Assembly (NCBI RefSeq): GCF_003027925.1
Contig: NZ_PYPS01000053.1
Location: 1-40,225 of the forward strand
Source: Micromonospora sp. RP3T
GTDB taxonomy: Bacteria > Actinomycetota > Actinomycetes > Mycobacteriales > Micromonosporaceae
Length of the DNA stretch: 40,225 nt
Direction of reading: 5' to 3'
Part shown: one piece after another, positions 8,286 through 15,624 of the stretch
How positions within the stretch are numbered: the stretch's first letter is position 1
Layout: each line of letters opens with the position of its first letter
Made by a program: the position numbers and the translations under genes
The notes under the pieces: model-generated
Databases searched by the model: none
What the model was told of the DNA's origin: nothing
Seen by the model: only the letters and a program-made list of their open reading frames with translations

Positions 8286-8888
8286 ATGAGCAAGCCGACC
8301 CGCTGGGTGACCGACACCAAGCCCGGCCACTCGCAGTGGTACGTCGACCGGTTCCGCCGCCTCGCCGCCGAGGGGGCGGACCTGGCCGGCGAGGCCCGCC
8401 TGGTGGACGCGCTGGTGCCGCCCGGCGCGCGGATCCTCGACGCCGGCTGCGGCACCGGCCGGGTCGCCGCCGTGCTGGCCGACCGCGGCCACACCGTCGT
8501 CGGTGTCGACGCCGACCCGACGCTTGTCGAGGCCGCCCGCGCCGACCACAGCGGTCCCCGGTTCCTGGTCGCCGACCTGGCCGAGCTGGACCTGCCCGCA
8601 CAGGGCGAGCCCGAGCCGTTCGACGCGGCCGTGGTGGCCGGCAACGTGATGACCTTCGTCGCCCCCGGCACCGAGCGCGCCGTACTGGCCCGGATCGCCG
8701 CGCACGTGCGTCCCGACGGCCTGGTGGTGGTCGGCTTCGGCACCGACCGGGGTTACCCGGTCGCCGAGCTGGACGCCGACGCGGTCGCCGCCGGCCTGCG
8801 CCGGGAGCACCGCTTCGCCACCTGGGACCTGCGTCCGTGGCAGGACGACGCCGGGTTCGCGGTGACCGTGCTGCGCCGCCCGGCCTGA
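8286..8888 (+). CDS. Class I SAM-dependent methyltransferase
   Basis: This 200-aa protein has a class I methyltransferase Rossmann fold: motif I ILDAGCGTGRVAAVLADRGH (about 49-68), an acidic residue after strand 2 in VVGVDADPTLVEAARAD, LVADLAELD as motif II, and AAVVAGNVMTFV as motif III. The acceptor substrate cannot be inferred. The ATG has no Shine-Dalgarno but is preceded by a TACGGT -10 at 6 nt, so it is probably leaderless. It is 23 bp downstream of the PAP2-like gene and convergent with eccB. Confidence 0.85.
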   Translation: MSKPTRWVTDTKPGHSQWYVDRFRRLAAEGADLAGEARLVDALVPPGARILDAGCGTGRVAAVLADRGHTVVGVDADPTLVEAARADHSGPRFLVADLAELDLPAQGEPEPFDAAVVAGNVMTFVAPGTERAVLARIAAHVRPDGLVVVGFGTDRGYPVAELDADAVAAGLRREHRFATWDLRPWQDDAGFAVTVLRRPA

Positions 8889-8926
8889 GCCGCCCGCCCC
8901 GCCCGGCCCGGCCCGCCCGGCCCGGA

Positions 8927-8958
8927 CCGGCCTCGGTCACGCCCGGCCTCGGTCACGC
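8927..8958 (+). repeat. Two tandem 16-bp repeats
   Basis: Two adjacent identical 16-bp copies (CCGGCCTCGGTCACGC) are followed by a partial third copy. They lie in the GC-only spacer between the convergent methyltransferase and eccB genes. There is no coding function; probably slippage or part of a bidirectional terminator region. Confidence 0.7.
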
Positions 8959-9003
8959 CGGCCTGACTCGCACCGGGCCCAGCCGCGCTCGGGTCGGGCC
9001 CGG

Positions 9004-10386
9004 TCAGGCCGGGGCGGCCACGGCGCGCGCCGCCGCCGGATCGAGCGGGCTGCCGGCCGGCAGCAGGTCCACCAGTCCCGCCGGCAGCCGCACCGGCCGC
9101 ACCCCGGAGTAGCCGAGCATGCCCGGCACGTCCGCGCCGGCCAGCGCGTACCGCCGGCCCAGGTCGGTGACCACGCACACCGTGCCGCCGGTCGCGCCCG
9201 GGGCGGCCACCGCCTCCACCAGCGCGCCGCGCCCCGGCTCCACCACGACCTGGTCGGCGAGCCCACCCCGGCCCCCGGCGGTACGCGCGGCGGCGGTCGG
9301 GTCCGGTGCGATGACGCCGAGCCGGATCTCGCGTACGCCGGTGTCGTCACCGGCCCGCGCGCAGAGCGCGCCCGGATCGGCGGTGGCGAGCCGGGGCGGT
9401 ACGGCGGGCGGCGCGTCGGGCCCGGCCGGCACCAGGTCGGGCAGCTTCGGCAGCGCCGCGAACCGGCCGAGCGTGATCGGCGCCGGCTCGCCCTGCCCGG
9501 TGCGGGCCAGCAGCAGCGCGGCCTGCAACTCGGTGATGCCGGCCAGCCCGTCGCGCGCCACCACCGCGTACTGCCGGCCGCCGCCGGAGTTGCGCACCAG
9601 GTAGACGTCGCCGACGGTGGCGTCGGGGACCCGCGCCGAGGGAGCGCCGAGCGCGCCCACCGGCGGTGGGACCAGGTCGACGCCGGCCGGCACGGTGTTG
9701 AGCAACGCCGCCGCGACCGGGACGGCCCGTTCCCGGGTGGCGGCCAGCGCGGCCAGCACCCTTTCGGTGTCGCGCAGCAGGTAGCGCCGGTCGTGCCAGA
9801 GCAGGTGCAGGCCGCCGTCCGGGTGGCGGACCAGCAGGCCCTGGTCGCCGAGCGTCCGCCCACCGGTCGCGGCCCGCCCGATCAGCAGCGTCGAGCGGGC
9901 CTCGGGTCGGCCCGCCGCCACGGTCACCGACGAGCAGAGCGTCCAGCCGTCGCCGACCAGCCGGTTCGGCGCCGGCAACGAATCCGGCGCGTCGGCGATG
10001 CCGAGCGGCAGCCCCCGGGGCACCCCGTCGATGGCCCGGCGGGTGACCAGCACGGTCTTCGGCCGTTCCGCCCCGATGATCAGCAGGGCCGAGGCGTAGT
10101 TGAGCACCGGGTGCAGCTTCTCGTCGCGGTAGACGAACCGGGCGCCGGACTCCTTCTCCACGATCACCGCGCCGGTGTCCCGCCAGGAGCTGCCGCCGCC
10201 GGTGAACAGGCCGTACAACGCCACCCCGCCGAGCGCGATCACCGCGACCAGCACGCTGGCCAGGCCGGCGCCGGCCAGCCGGCGGAACGGCGACTGCGCC
10301 GGATCGGTCTCCCGCATCACCAGTGCGGCGACCGCCCGCTGCACGGTGAACTGGTACGAGTGCAGCTGGTCCTGCCGCGACGCCAT
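9004..10386 (-). CDS. eccB: Type VII secretion protein EccB
   Basis: This 460-aa protein begins with the EccB hallmark MASRQDQLHSYQFTVQRAVA. A single membrane anchor follows at about residues 38-61 (VLVAVIALGGVALYGLF), then a large extracytoplasmic domain. EccB is a core component of the ESX membrane complex and forms periplasm-side dimers above the EccC/EccD pore. The ATG at 10386 is preceded by GGAGG at 10397-10393 (minus strand). A longer frame reaching 10881 crosses the CsoR-type gene and is rejected. No EccC, EccD, EccE, MycP or WXG100 gene lies in this window, so it is either an orphan or separated from the rest of its system. Confidence 0.9.
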   Translation of the reverse strand: MASRQDQLHSYQFTVQRAVAALVMRETDPAQSPFRRLAGAGLASVLVAVIALGGVALYGLFTGGGSSWRDTGAVIVEKESGARFVYRDEKLHPVLNYASALLIIGAERPKTVLVTRRAIDGVPRGLPLGIADAPDSLPAPNRLVGDGWTLCSSVTVAAGRPEARSTLLIGRAATGGRTLGDQGLLVRHPDGGLHLLWHDRRYLLRDTERVLAALAATRERAVPVAAALLNTVPAGVDLVPPPVGALGAPSARVPDATVGDVYLVRNSGGGRQYAVVARDGLAGITELQAALLLARTGQGEPAPITLGRFAALPKLPDLVPAGPDAPPAVPPRLATADPGALCARAGDDTGVREIRLGVIAPDPTAAARTAGGRGGLADQVVVEPGRGALVEAVAAPGATGGTVCVVTDLGRRYALAGADVPGMLGYSGVRPVRLPAGLVDLLPAGSPLDPAAARAVAAPA

Positions 10387-10569
10387 CGGGCCCCTCCACC
10401 GGGATAGTCGCCGCACAGGATAAGCGCTCCGTCGATCCCCCGCCCACCCTGCGTCGCCCCCACCCTCGCCCGGCCGACGGAGTTGACCAAGGAGTTCGCG
10501 TCCGGGACCGCCGCCAGCGGTGACGCACATCCCTTGATCACCGGGAAGGGGGGCGCGGTGGCGGGTGGG

Positions 10570-10585
10570 GTACCCCCGGGGGTAT
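10570..10585. promoter_or_regulatory. CsoR/CstR-type operator 1
   Basis: GTACCCC-CG-GGGGTAT is a 7-2-7 inverted repeat with one mismatch. Its right end overlaps the TATGGT -10 hexamer at 10583-10588 of the regulator gene, so bound repressor would block its own promoter. The GC-rich centre and the TACCC/GGGTA ends match the G-tract operators known for the CsoR family. Confidence 0.75.
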
Positions 10586-10606
10586 GGTGGAGACAGGAGG
10601 TGGGAC

Positions 10607-10876
10607 GTGAAGCTTCGACCCGAGATGACCAGTGACGCGCTGACCCGACTCAAGCGGGCCCGGGGGCAGCTCAATGCCGTGATCGAGATGATGGAGAACG
10701 GCGAGGACTGCCGCGCCGCGCTGACCCAGCTCGCCGCCGTCTCCAAGGCCATCGACCGGGCCGGCTTCAAGATCATCGCCTCCGGCATGCGCCACTGCGG
10801 CGCCGCCCGCCAGGCGGGCGAGGAACCGGAGATGACCGAGGAGGAGCTGGAGAAGCTCTTCCTCGCCCTGGCCTGA
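10607..10876 (+). CDS. CsoR-family repressor, CstR-like (persulfide sensor type)
   Basis: This 89-aa all-helical DUF156 repressor starts at GTG 10607, with AGGAGG at 10595-10600. Cys35 (EDCRAAL) and Cys64 (MRHCGAA) are 29 residues apart, the spacing shared by CsoR and CstR. The copper-ligand His expected 25 residues after the first Cys is Gly60 here, which argues against Cu(I) sensing. It favours persulfide sensing through a Cys-Cys polysulfide link, as in CstR. His63 is adjacent to Cys64, so metal binding is not fully excluded. The gene sits under operator 1, and operator 2 controls the downstream sulfur-oxidation genes, which supports a role as reactive-sulfur-responsive repressor of the operon. 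Confidence 0.85.
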   Translation: MKLRPEMTSDALTRLKRARGQLNAVIEMMENGEDCRAALTQLAAVSKAIDRAGFKIIASGMRHCGAARQAGEEPEMTEEELEKLFLALA

Positions 10877-10959
10877 CCCACCGACTTCCGCCCGCGCCGC
10901 CTGATCGCGACGCGGGCGGGTAATCCGCGCCCGGAACCGGGCCGGAGTCTGCCTCCCGC

Positions 10960-10975
10960 ATACCCCCCGGGGTAT
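10960..10975. promoter_or_regulatory. CsoR/CstR-type operator 2
   Basis: ATACCCC-CC-GGGGTAT is a perfect 7-2-7 inverted repeat with the same architecture as operator 1. It lies 25 bp before the GTG of the persulfide dioxygenase fusion and overlaps a possible TATCTG -10 at 10973-10978. A separate, co-regulated promoter here would allow strong induction of the detoxification genes. Confidence 0.75.
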
Positions 10976-11000
10976 CTGGGACGAGGAGAGGAGAACGCAC

Positions 11001-12401
11001 GTGAGCACCGAGGTGACAGTCATCGCGACGTCCTCGCTCGGCGACCGCAGCTATCTGGCGTCCGACGGCCGGGTGGCGGTCGTGGTCGACCCCCAGCGCG
11101 ACATCGACCGCGTCCTGCACCTGGCCGGCGCGCAGGGGGTGCGGATCACCCACGTGGTGGAGACGCACCTGCACAACGACTACGTCTCCGGTGGCCTGGA
11201 GCTGGCCCGGATCACCGGCGCCCACTACCTGGTGGCCGCCGCCGACGAGGTCGGCTTCGACCGGATGCCGGTGACCGACGGCGACGTGGTGCCGGTGTCG
11301 GACGGCCTGCGGCTGCGGGTGGTGGGCACCCCCGGTCACACCTTCCACCATCTGTCGTACGTGCTGGACGAGGCGGGCGACGGCGGCTGGACCCCGGCCG
11401 GCGTGTTCACCGGCGGGTCGCTGCTGTTCGGCACCACCGGCCGCACCGACCTGCTCGGCCAGCGGCACGCCCACGAGCTGGCCCACCACCAGCACGCCTC
11501 CGCCCGCAAGCTGGTCGACCTGCTGCCCGACGGCGCGCAGGTGTGGCCGACGCACGGCTTCGGCAGCTTCTGCTCGGCCAGCCAGGCCGACGCCCCGGAG
11601 TCCACCATCGGCCGGGAGAAGGCGGCCAACCCGGTGCTGCGGCTGGCCGCCGACCGGTTCGTCACCGAGACGCTCGCCGGCCTGGACGCCTACCCGGCCT
11701 ACTACGCGCACATGGGCGTGGCCAACGCCGCCGGTCCCGCTCCGGTCGATCTCACGCCGGTGGCCCGCGCCGACGCCGGTGAGCTGCGCCGCCGGATCGC
11801 CGCCGGCGAGTGGGTGGTCGACCTGCGGCACCGCAAGGCGTACGCGGCCTCGCACCTGGCCGGCACCGTCAGCCTGGGCCTGGACGGGCCGATGTCGACG
11901 TGGCTCGGCTGGCTGATCGAGTGGGGCGTGCCGATCACGCTCCTGGCGGAGACGCCGGAGCAGGTCGCCGACGCCCAGCGGGAGCTGGTCCGGATCGGCA
12001 TCGACCGGCCGGCCGCGCAGGCCACCGGCGACCCCGGGCGGTGGGCCGGCGACCGCGCGGAGTTGCGCGAGCTGACCGTGGCCGACTTCGCGGCGCTGGC
12101 CGCCGCGCAGGCCGGCGACACCCCGGCCGGACTGCCCGCCCCGCAGGTCGTGCTCGACGTCCGGATGACAAACGAGTGGCGGGCCGGGCACGTCGACGGC
12201 GCGGTGCACGTCCCCCTGCCAGACCTGCCCGGACGGCTCGCCGACGTGCCCGCCGGGACGGTCTGGGTGCACTGCGGCTCCGGCTACCGGGCCACCGCCG
12301 CCGCGTCCCTGCTGGCCAACGCCGGCCGCGACGTGGTGCTGATCGACGACGCGTTCGGCCGCGCCGAGGCCGCCGGCGTCCGGATGGCCCCGACCGGCTG
12401 A
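11001..12401 (+). CDS. Persulfide dioxygenase-rhodanese fusion (CstB-like)
   Basis: This 466-aa cytosolic protein has three domains. An MBL-fold dioxygenase domain (about 1-245) carries THLHNDY (His56, His58, Asp60), PGH at His113 and PTHG at His185. A rhodanese-like domain (about 255-345) lacks a catalytic Cys. A C-terminal rhodanese (about 355-466) has active Cys425 in HCGSGYR. The layout matches CstB, which oxidises low-molecular-weight persulfides to thiosulfate. The Asp found after FTG in ETHE1-type enzymes, an iron ligand there, is Gly139 here (FTGGSLLFG), and the last residue of THxHxDH is Tyr61. Both may be lineage variants. A GAGGAGAGGAG ribosome site lies at 10983-10993 and operator 2 just upstream. 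Confidence 0.88.
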   Translation: MSTEVTVIATSSLGDRSYLASDGRVAVVVDPQRDIDRVLHLAGAQGVRITHVVETHLHNDYVSGGLELARITGAHYLVAAADEVGFDRMPVTDGDVVPVSDGLRLRVVGTPGHTFHHLSYVLDEAGDGGWTPAGVFTGGSLLFGTTGRTDLLGQRHAHELAHHQHASARKLVDLLPDGAQVWPTHGFGSFCSASQADAPESTIGREKAANPVLRLAADRFVTETLAGLDAYPAYYAHMGVANAAGPAPVDLTPVARADAGELRRRIAAGEWVVDLRHRKAYAASHLAGTVSLGLDGPMSTWLGWLIEWGVPITLLAETPEQVADAQRELVRIGIDRPAAQATGDPGRWAGDRAELRELTVADFAALAAAQAGDTPAGLPAPQVVLDVRMTNEWRAGHVDGAVHVPLPDLPGRLADVPAGTVWVHCGSGYRATAAASLLANAGRDVVLIDDAFGRAEAAGVRMAPTG

Positions 12402-12418
12402 CCCGCCCTGCCACCCGC

Positions 12419-12445
12419 CCGGCCGGCGCGCGACGCGCCGGCCGG
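12419..12445. terminator. Perfect 12-bp hairpin between the two rhodanese genes
   Basis: The arms CCGGCCGGCGCG and CGCGCCGGCCGG pair perfectly across a CGA loop. No U-tract follows. It could be an intra-operon attenuator, an RNA stabiliser or a weak terminator that lowers expression of the downstream genes. Confidence 0.6.
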
Positions 12446-12484
12446 CGACGACCCCTGCCCGCAAGACCACCGAAGGAGAAAGAC

Positions 12485-13075
12485 ATGACCACCACCAACC
12501 CGTCGACCGTCGACGCGGCGACGCTGGGCGAGCTGATCGCCGCCGGCCGCGCGCCCCGACTGCTGGACGTCCGCACCCCGGGCGAGTTCGAGGCCACGCA
12601 CATCCCCGGCGCCTACAACGTGCCGCTGGACCTGCTCCGGGAGCACCGCGCGGAGCTGCGCGCCCACCTGGACGAGGACGTGGTGCTGATCTGCCGCTCC
12701 GGCGCCCGCGCCGGCCAGGCGGAGCGGGCGCTGGCCACCGTCGGCCTGCCCAACCTCCGGGTGCTCGACGGCGGCATGCTGGCCTGGCAGGCCGCGAGCG
12801 CCCCGGTCGTCCAGGGCCGGCCGCGCTGGGAGCTGGAGCGTCAGGTCCGCCTGGTCGCCGGTTCGATCGTGCTGGCCGGCGTGCTCGGCTCGGTGTTCGT
12901 GCCGGGCCTGAAGTGGGTCGCGGGCGCCATCGGCGCCGGTCTCACCGTCGCGGCGGTCTCGAACACCTGCGCCATGGGCATGCTGCTCGGCCGGCTGCCG
13001 TACAACCGGGGCGCGAGCTGCGACCTGGACACCGTCGTCGGCCGGCTCCGCGACGACGCCGGGCGGCGGTCGTGA
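12485..13075 (+). CDS. Membrane-anchored rhodanese (YgaP-like, rhodanese + DUF2892)
   Basis: This 196-aa protein joins a rhodanese domain (about 8-110) to a hydrophobic DUF2892-like C-terminus. The rhodanese active loop is CRSGAR, with catalytic Cys70 in LICRSG. Two membrane helices follow at about 121-142 and 143-162, ending in NTCAMGMLLGRLPYNR. YgaP-type proteins transfer sulfane sulfur at the inner face of the membrane. An additional Cys162 at the membrane end may relay sulfur. ATG 12485 has GAAGGAG upstream. It overlaps the exporter gene by GTGA, which ties sulfur transfer to the TauE protein. Confidence 0.88.
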   Translation: MTTTNPSTVDAATLGELIAAGRAPRLLDVRTPGEFEATHIPGAYNVPLDLLREHRAELRAHLDEDVVLICRSGARAGQAERALATVGLPNLRVLDGGMLAWQAASAPVVQGRPRWELERQVRLVAGSIVLAGVLGSVFVPGLKWVAGAIGAGLTVAAVSNTCAMGMLLGRLPYNRGASCDLDTVVGRLRDDAGRRS

Positions 13076-13968
13076 CCGCGCTGGTGCTCACGATGGCCGG
13101 CGCGGTGCTGATCGGCGTGAGCCTGGGCCTGCTCGGCGGCGGCGGGTCGATCCTCGCCGTGCCGCTGCTGGTCTACGTCGCCGGCCTGCCCGCCAAGGAG
13201 GCGATCGCCACCTCGCTGCTCGTCGTGGGCGCCACCAGCGCGGTCGGCGTGCTGCCGCACGCCCGCGCCCACCGGGTCCGCTGGCGCACCGGGCTGATCT
13301 TCGGCGTGGCCGGCATGACCGGCGCGTACGCCGGCGGCCGGCTGGCCGGGTTCGTCCCGGCGGGCGTGCTGCTCACCGCGTTCGCGCTGATGATGCTCGC
13401 CACCGCGGCGGCGATGATCCGGGGCCGACGCCCGGTCGAGGGGCGGCCCACCCCGCGCGAGCTGCCGACGCTGCGGGTGATCCTCGACGGCGTGATCGTC
13501 GGGCTGGTCACCGGCCTGGTCGGCGCCGGCGGCGGGTTCCTGGTCGTGCCCGCGCTGGCGCTGCTCGGTGGCCTGCCGATGCCGGTGGCGGTGGGCACGT
13601 CGCTGGTGGTCATCGCGATGAAGTCGTTCGCCGGCCTGGCCGGCTACCTGTCCAGCGTGCGGATCGACTGGACGCTGGCCGCGGCCGTCACCGTCGCCGC
13701 GATCGTCGGCAGCCTGCTCGGTGGGCGGCTCGCCGGCCGGATCCCGGAGCACGTGCTGCGCCTGTCGTTCGGCTGGTTCGTGGTGGCGATGGGCGGGTTC
13801 GTGCTGGCCCGGCAGTTGCCGCCGCTCGCAGGACTCGGGCTGGTCATTCTTGTCGCAGCCGGTACGGTCACGGTGGCGGTGTGGGGCCGCCGAAGGAGGG
13901 GACACAGTGGACAGCAGCGCCTGGGACGAGCGGTACGCCAACGCGTCGGGACTGGTGTGGAGCGCTGA
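13072..13968 (+). CDS. TauE/SafE-family sulfite or organosulfonate exporter
   Basis: This 298-aa membrane protein has about eight spans in two related halves, each opening with a glycine-rich helix (GVSLGLLGGGGSILAVPLLV and GLVTGLVGAGGGFLVVPALA). TauE/SafE proteins export sulfite, thiosulfate or sulfonates. In reactive-sulfur operons a TauE partner is thought to remove the oxidised product. The GTG start overlaps the previous stop by 4 bp. The C-terminus is Arg-rich (VWGRRRRGHSG) and overlaps the next methyltransferase gene by 62 bp in another frame, so the last 20 residues may be a late extension of the reading frame. Confidence 0.85.
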   Translation: MTALVLTMAGAVLIGVSLGLLGGGGSILAVPLLVYVAGLPAKEAIATSLLVVGATSAVGVLPHARAHRVRWRTGLIFGVAGMTGAYAGGRLAGFVPAGVLLTAFALMMLATAAAMIRGRRPVEGRPTPRELPTLRVILDGVIVGLVTGLVGAGGGFLVVPALALLGGLPMPVAVGTSLVVIAMKSFAGLAGYLSSVRIDWTLAAAVTVAAIVGSLLGGRLAGRIPEHVLRLSFGWFVVAMGGFVLARQLPPLAGLGLVILVAAGTVTVAVWGRRRRGHSGQQRLGRAVRQRVGTGVER

Positions 13969-14515
13969 ACCCAACCGTTTCGTGGTCGAGTCGGTGTCCG
14001 GGCTGAGTCCCGGCTCCGCGCTGGACGTCGCCGCCGGCGAGGGGCGCAACGCGGTGTGGCTGGCCGGGCAGGGCTGGCGGGTCAACGCGGTCGACTTCTC
14101 GGCCGTGGCCGTCGAGCGGGGGCGTGAGCTGGCCGCCGCGCGGGGCGTCACGGTCGACTGGCGGGTCGCCGACGTGACCGCGTACCGGCCGGTGCCGGGC
14201 AGCTACGACCTGGTGCTGATCAGCTATCTGCACCTGCCCGCCGCCGACTTCGCCGGGGTGCTCGCGGCGGCCCGGTCGGCGCTGCGCCCGGGCGGCACGC
14301 TGGTGGTGGTCGGTCACGACCTGGCCAACCTCGACGCCGGCACCGGCGGTCCGCAGGACGCGAGCGTGCTGCTCACCCCGGAGGCGGTGGTCGACGGGCT
14401 GGCCGGGCTGCGCATCGGGCGCGCCGAGACGGCCCGCCGGCCGGTGCCGACCGCCGACGGCGGCACGGTCGACGCGCTGGACACCGTGGTGGTGGCCACC
14501 CGACCCGCCGACTGA
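13907..14515 (+). CDS. Class I SAM-dependent methyltransferase (TehB/UbiE-like)
   Basis: This 202-aa protein opens with AWDERYANASGLVWSAEPN, typical of small methyltransferases related to TehB. Motif I follows as ALDVAAGEGRNAVWLAGQGW and the post-strand-2 motif as VNAVDFSAVAVERG. Family members methylate chalcogens (tellurite, selenite), thiols or small molecules. Its place after a sulfur operon makes a thiol or chalcogen acceptor attractive, but this is inference. GTG 13907 is supported by AAGGAGG at 13893-13899. It lies inside the 3' end of the exporter gene. Confidence 0.82.
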   Translation: MDSSAWDERYANASGLVWSAEPNRFVVESVSGLSPGSALDVAAGEGRNAVWLAGQGWRVNAVDFSAVAVERGRELAAARGVTVDWRVADVTAYRPVPGSYDLVLISYLHLPAADFAGVLAAARSALRPGGTLVVVGHDLANLDAGTGGPQDASVLLTPEAVVDGLAGLRIGRAETARRPVPTADGGTVDALDTVVVATRPAD

Positions 14516-14580
14516 GGCGGACCCGCCGACCGAGGCGGCCGGACCGGCCCGTTCCCGCCGGCCGGGTCGCGGGCGGCCGG

Positions 14581-14586
14581 TAGCAT
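14581..14586 (+). promoter_or_regulatory. Putative -10 element TAGCAT
   Basis: TAGCAT fits the TAnnnT consensus in the 101-bp gap before the spermidine-synthase-like gene. It would start transcription about 24 nt before the GTG, leaving room for the GGAGGGG ribosome site at 14603-14609. No clear -35 box is seen. Confidence 0.4.
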
Positions 14587-14616
14587 CCGGGAACGGATCG
14601 GCGGAGGGGACACCGG

Positions 14617-15327
14617 GTGGGTACGCGCTTCGAGGAACTGGCCTGGCGGGAGACGCCGATCGGGGAGATCAGCCTGCGCCGGCGTCGCGACCCGGCGCTG
14701 GACGCCGACGTGTACGAGGTGAAGCTCGGCGACGAGTACCTCATGTCCAGCGCGTTCCCGGTCGCGGAGATCGAGCTGGCCCGGCTGGGGCTGGCGCCGC
14801 TGCCCGGAGAGGAACTGGACGTGGTGGTCGGCGGGCTCGGGCTCGGCTACACCGCGCGCACCGCGCTGGCCGACCCCCGGGTGCGCTCGATGCTGGTGGT
14901 CGAGGCGATCGAGGACGTGATCGACTGGCACCGGCAGGAGCTGTTGCCGTTCGCAGCCGGCCTGGCCGCGGATCCGCGTACCCGGTTCGTGCGGGCCGAC
15001 TTCTTCGCCGCGGTGGCCGGCGGCGGCTTCGACCCGGACGAGCCCGGGCGGCGGTTCCACGCGGTGCTGCTCGACGTGGACCACTCCCCCCGGCACGTGC
15101 TGCATCCCGACCACGCGCCGTTCTACACGGTCGACGGGCTGCGCCTGCTGGCCGCGCTGCTGCACCCGGAGGGCGTCTTCGCGCTCTGGTCGAACGACCC
15201 GCCGGATCCGGCGTTCCAGCGCACGCTGACCGAGGTGTTCCCGACGTCGGTCGCGCACGTCGTCCGGTTCCCCAACCCGTTGCAGGGGCGGGAGGCGGCG
15301 AACACCGTCTACGTGGCCCGGCGCTGA
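14617..15327 (+). CDS. Spermidine synthase-like protein
   Basis: This 236-aa protein has the Rossmann-like core of polyamine aminopropyltransferases. VVVGGLGLGYTARTAL is the nucleotide loop, LVVEAIEDVIDWHRQEL the acidic strand-2 end, and FHAVLLDVDHSPRHVL the motif around the catalytic region. It lacks the N-terminal beta domain of true spermidine synthases and is shorter than the usual 280-300 residues. Actinobacterial members of this group are mostly of unknown function. The GTG at 14617 is set by GGAGGGG 7 nt upstream. Confidence 0.75.
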   Translation: MGTRFEELAWRETPIGEISLRRRRDPALDADVYEVKLGDEYLMSSAFPVAEIELARLGLAPLPGEELDVVVGGLGLGYTARTALADPRVRSMLVVEAIEDVIDWHRQELLPFAAGLAADPRTRFVRADFFAAVAGGGFDPDEPGRRFHAVLLDVDHSPRHVLHPDHAPFYTVDGLRLLAALLHPEGVFALWSNDPPDPAFQRTLTEVFPTSVAHVVRFPNPLQGREAANTVYVARR

Positions 15328-15344
15328 CCGTCCGCCGGCGACGT

Positions 15345-15385
15345 GTCCGGCCGGGCATGTCCGGCCGGGCATGCCCGGCCGGGAT
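15345..15385. repeat. Three tandem ~14-bp units containing a perfect 22-bp palindrome
   Basis: Two copies of GTCCGGCCGGGCAT (15345-15358 and 15359-15372) are followed by a third, degenerate unit. Positions 15361-15382 read identically on both strands (centre at CAT|G). The tandem palindromic units can form very stable hairpins at the end of the spermidine-synthase-like transcript. A terminator or RNA-processing signal is the simplest reading. Confidence 0.6.
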
Positions 15386-15429
15386 GTGGGAAAGCGCGCG
15401 GCCGACCGGAGGAGACGGGAGGCACCGAC

Positions 15430-15609
15430 ATGCGCGCGTTGCTCTGGGTGGTCGGCGTGGTCGCCGGCGTGCTCATCCTGCTCGGGCTGCTGCTGGAGGC
15501 GGTCCGCTGGCTCATCATCATCGGCGTGATCGCGCTGGCCGCGGTCGTCATCTTCGCGATCGTGAAGACCCGGCGAATAGCGCACCGGCACTCGGCGTCG
15601 CACCGCTGA
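15430..15609 (+). CDS. Small two-span membrane protein
   Basis: This 59-aa protein consists almost entirely of two hydrophobic helices (WVVGVVAGVLILLGLLL and LIIIGVIALAAVVIFAIV), followed by a basic His/Arg tail (KTRRIAHRHSASHR). ATG 15430 has a GGAGG ribosome site 7 nt upstream, and a longer frame from 15343 runs through the palindromic repeats and is rejected. No function is known. Confidence 0.7.
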   Translation: MRALLWVVGVVAGVLILLGLLLEAVRWLIIIGVIALAAVVIFAIVKTRRIAHRHSASHR

Positions 15610-15624
15610 TGTGACGAACCCGGC

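Noticed and set aside
8889..9003. CRISPR-like repeats
   Set aside because: There are only two adjacent 16-bp copies without spacers and no cas genes; it is a simple tandem repeat.
10387..10881. N-terminal extension of EccB to 625 aa
   Set aside because: It runs antisense through the CsoR-type gene; the EccB hallmark MASRQDQLHSYQF starts at 10386 with a good ribosome site.
11001..12401. Beta-lactamase reading of the MBL-fold protein
   Set aside because: The fused rhodanese domains, sulfur-gene neighbours and CstB-like layout point to persulfide metabolism, not beta-lactam hydrolysis.
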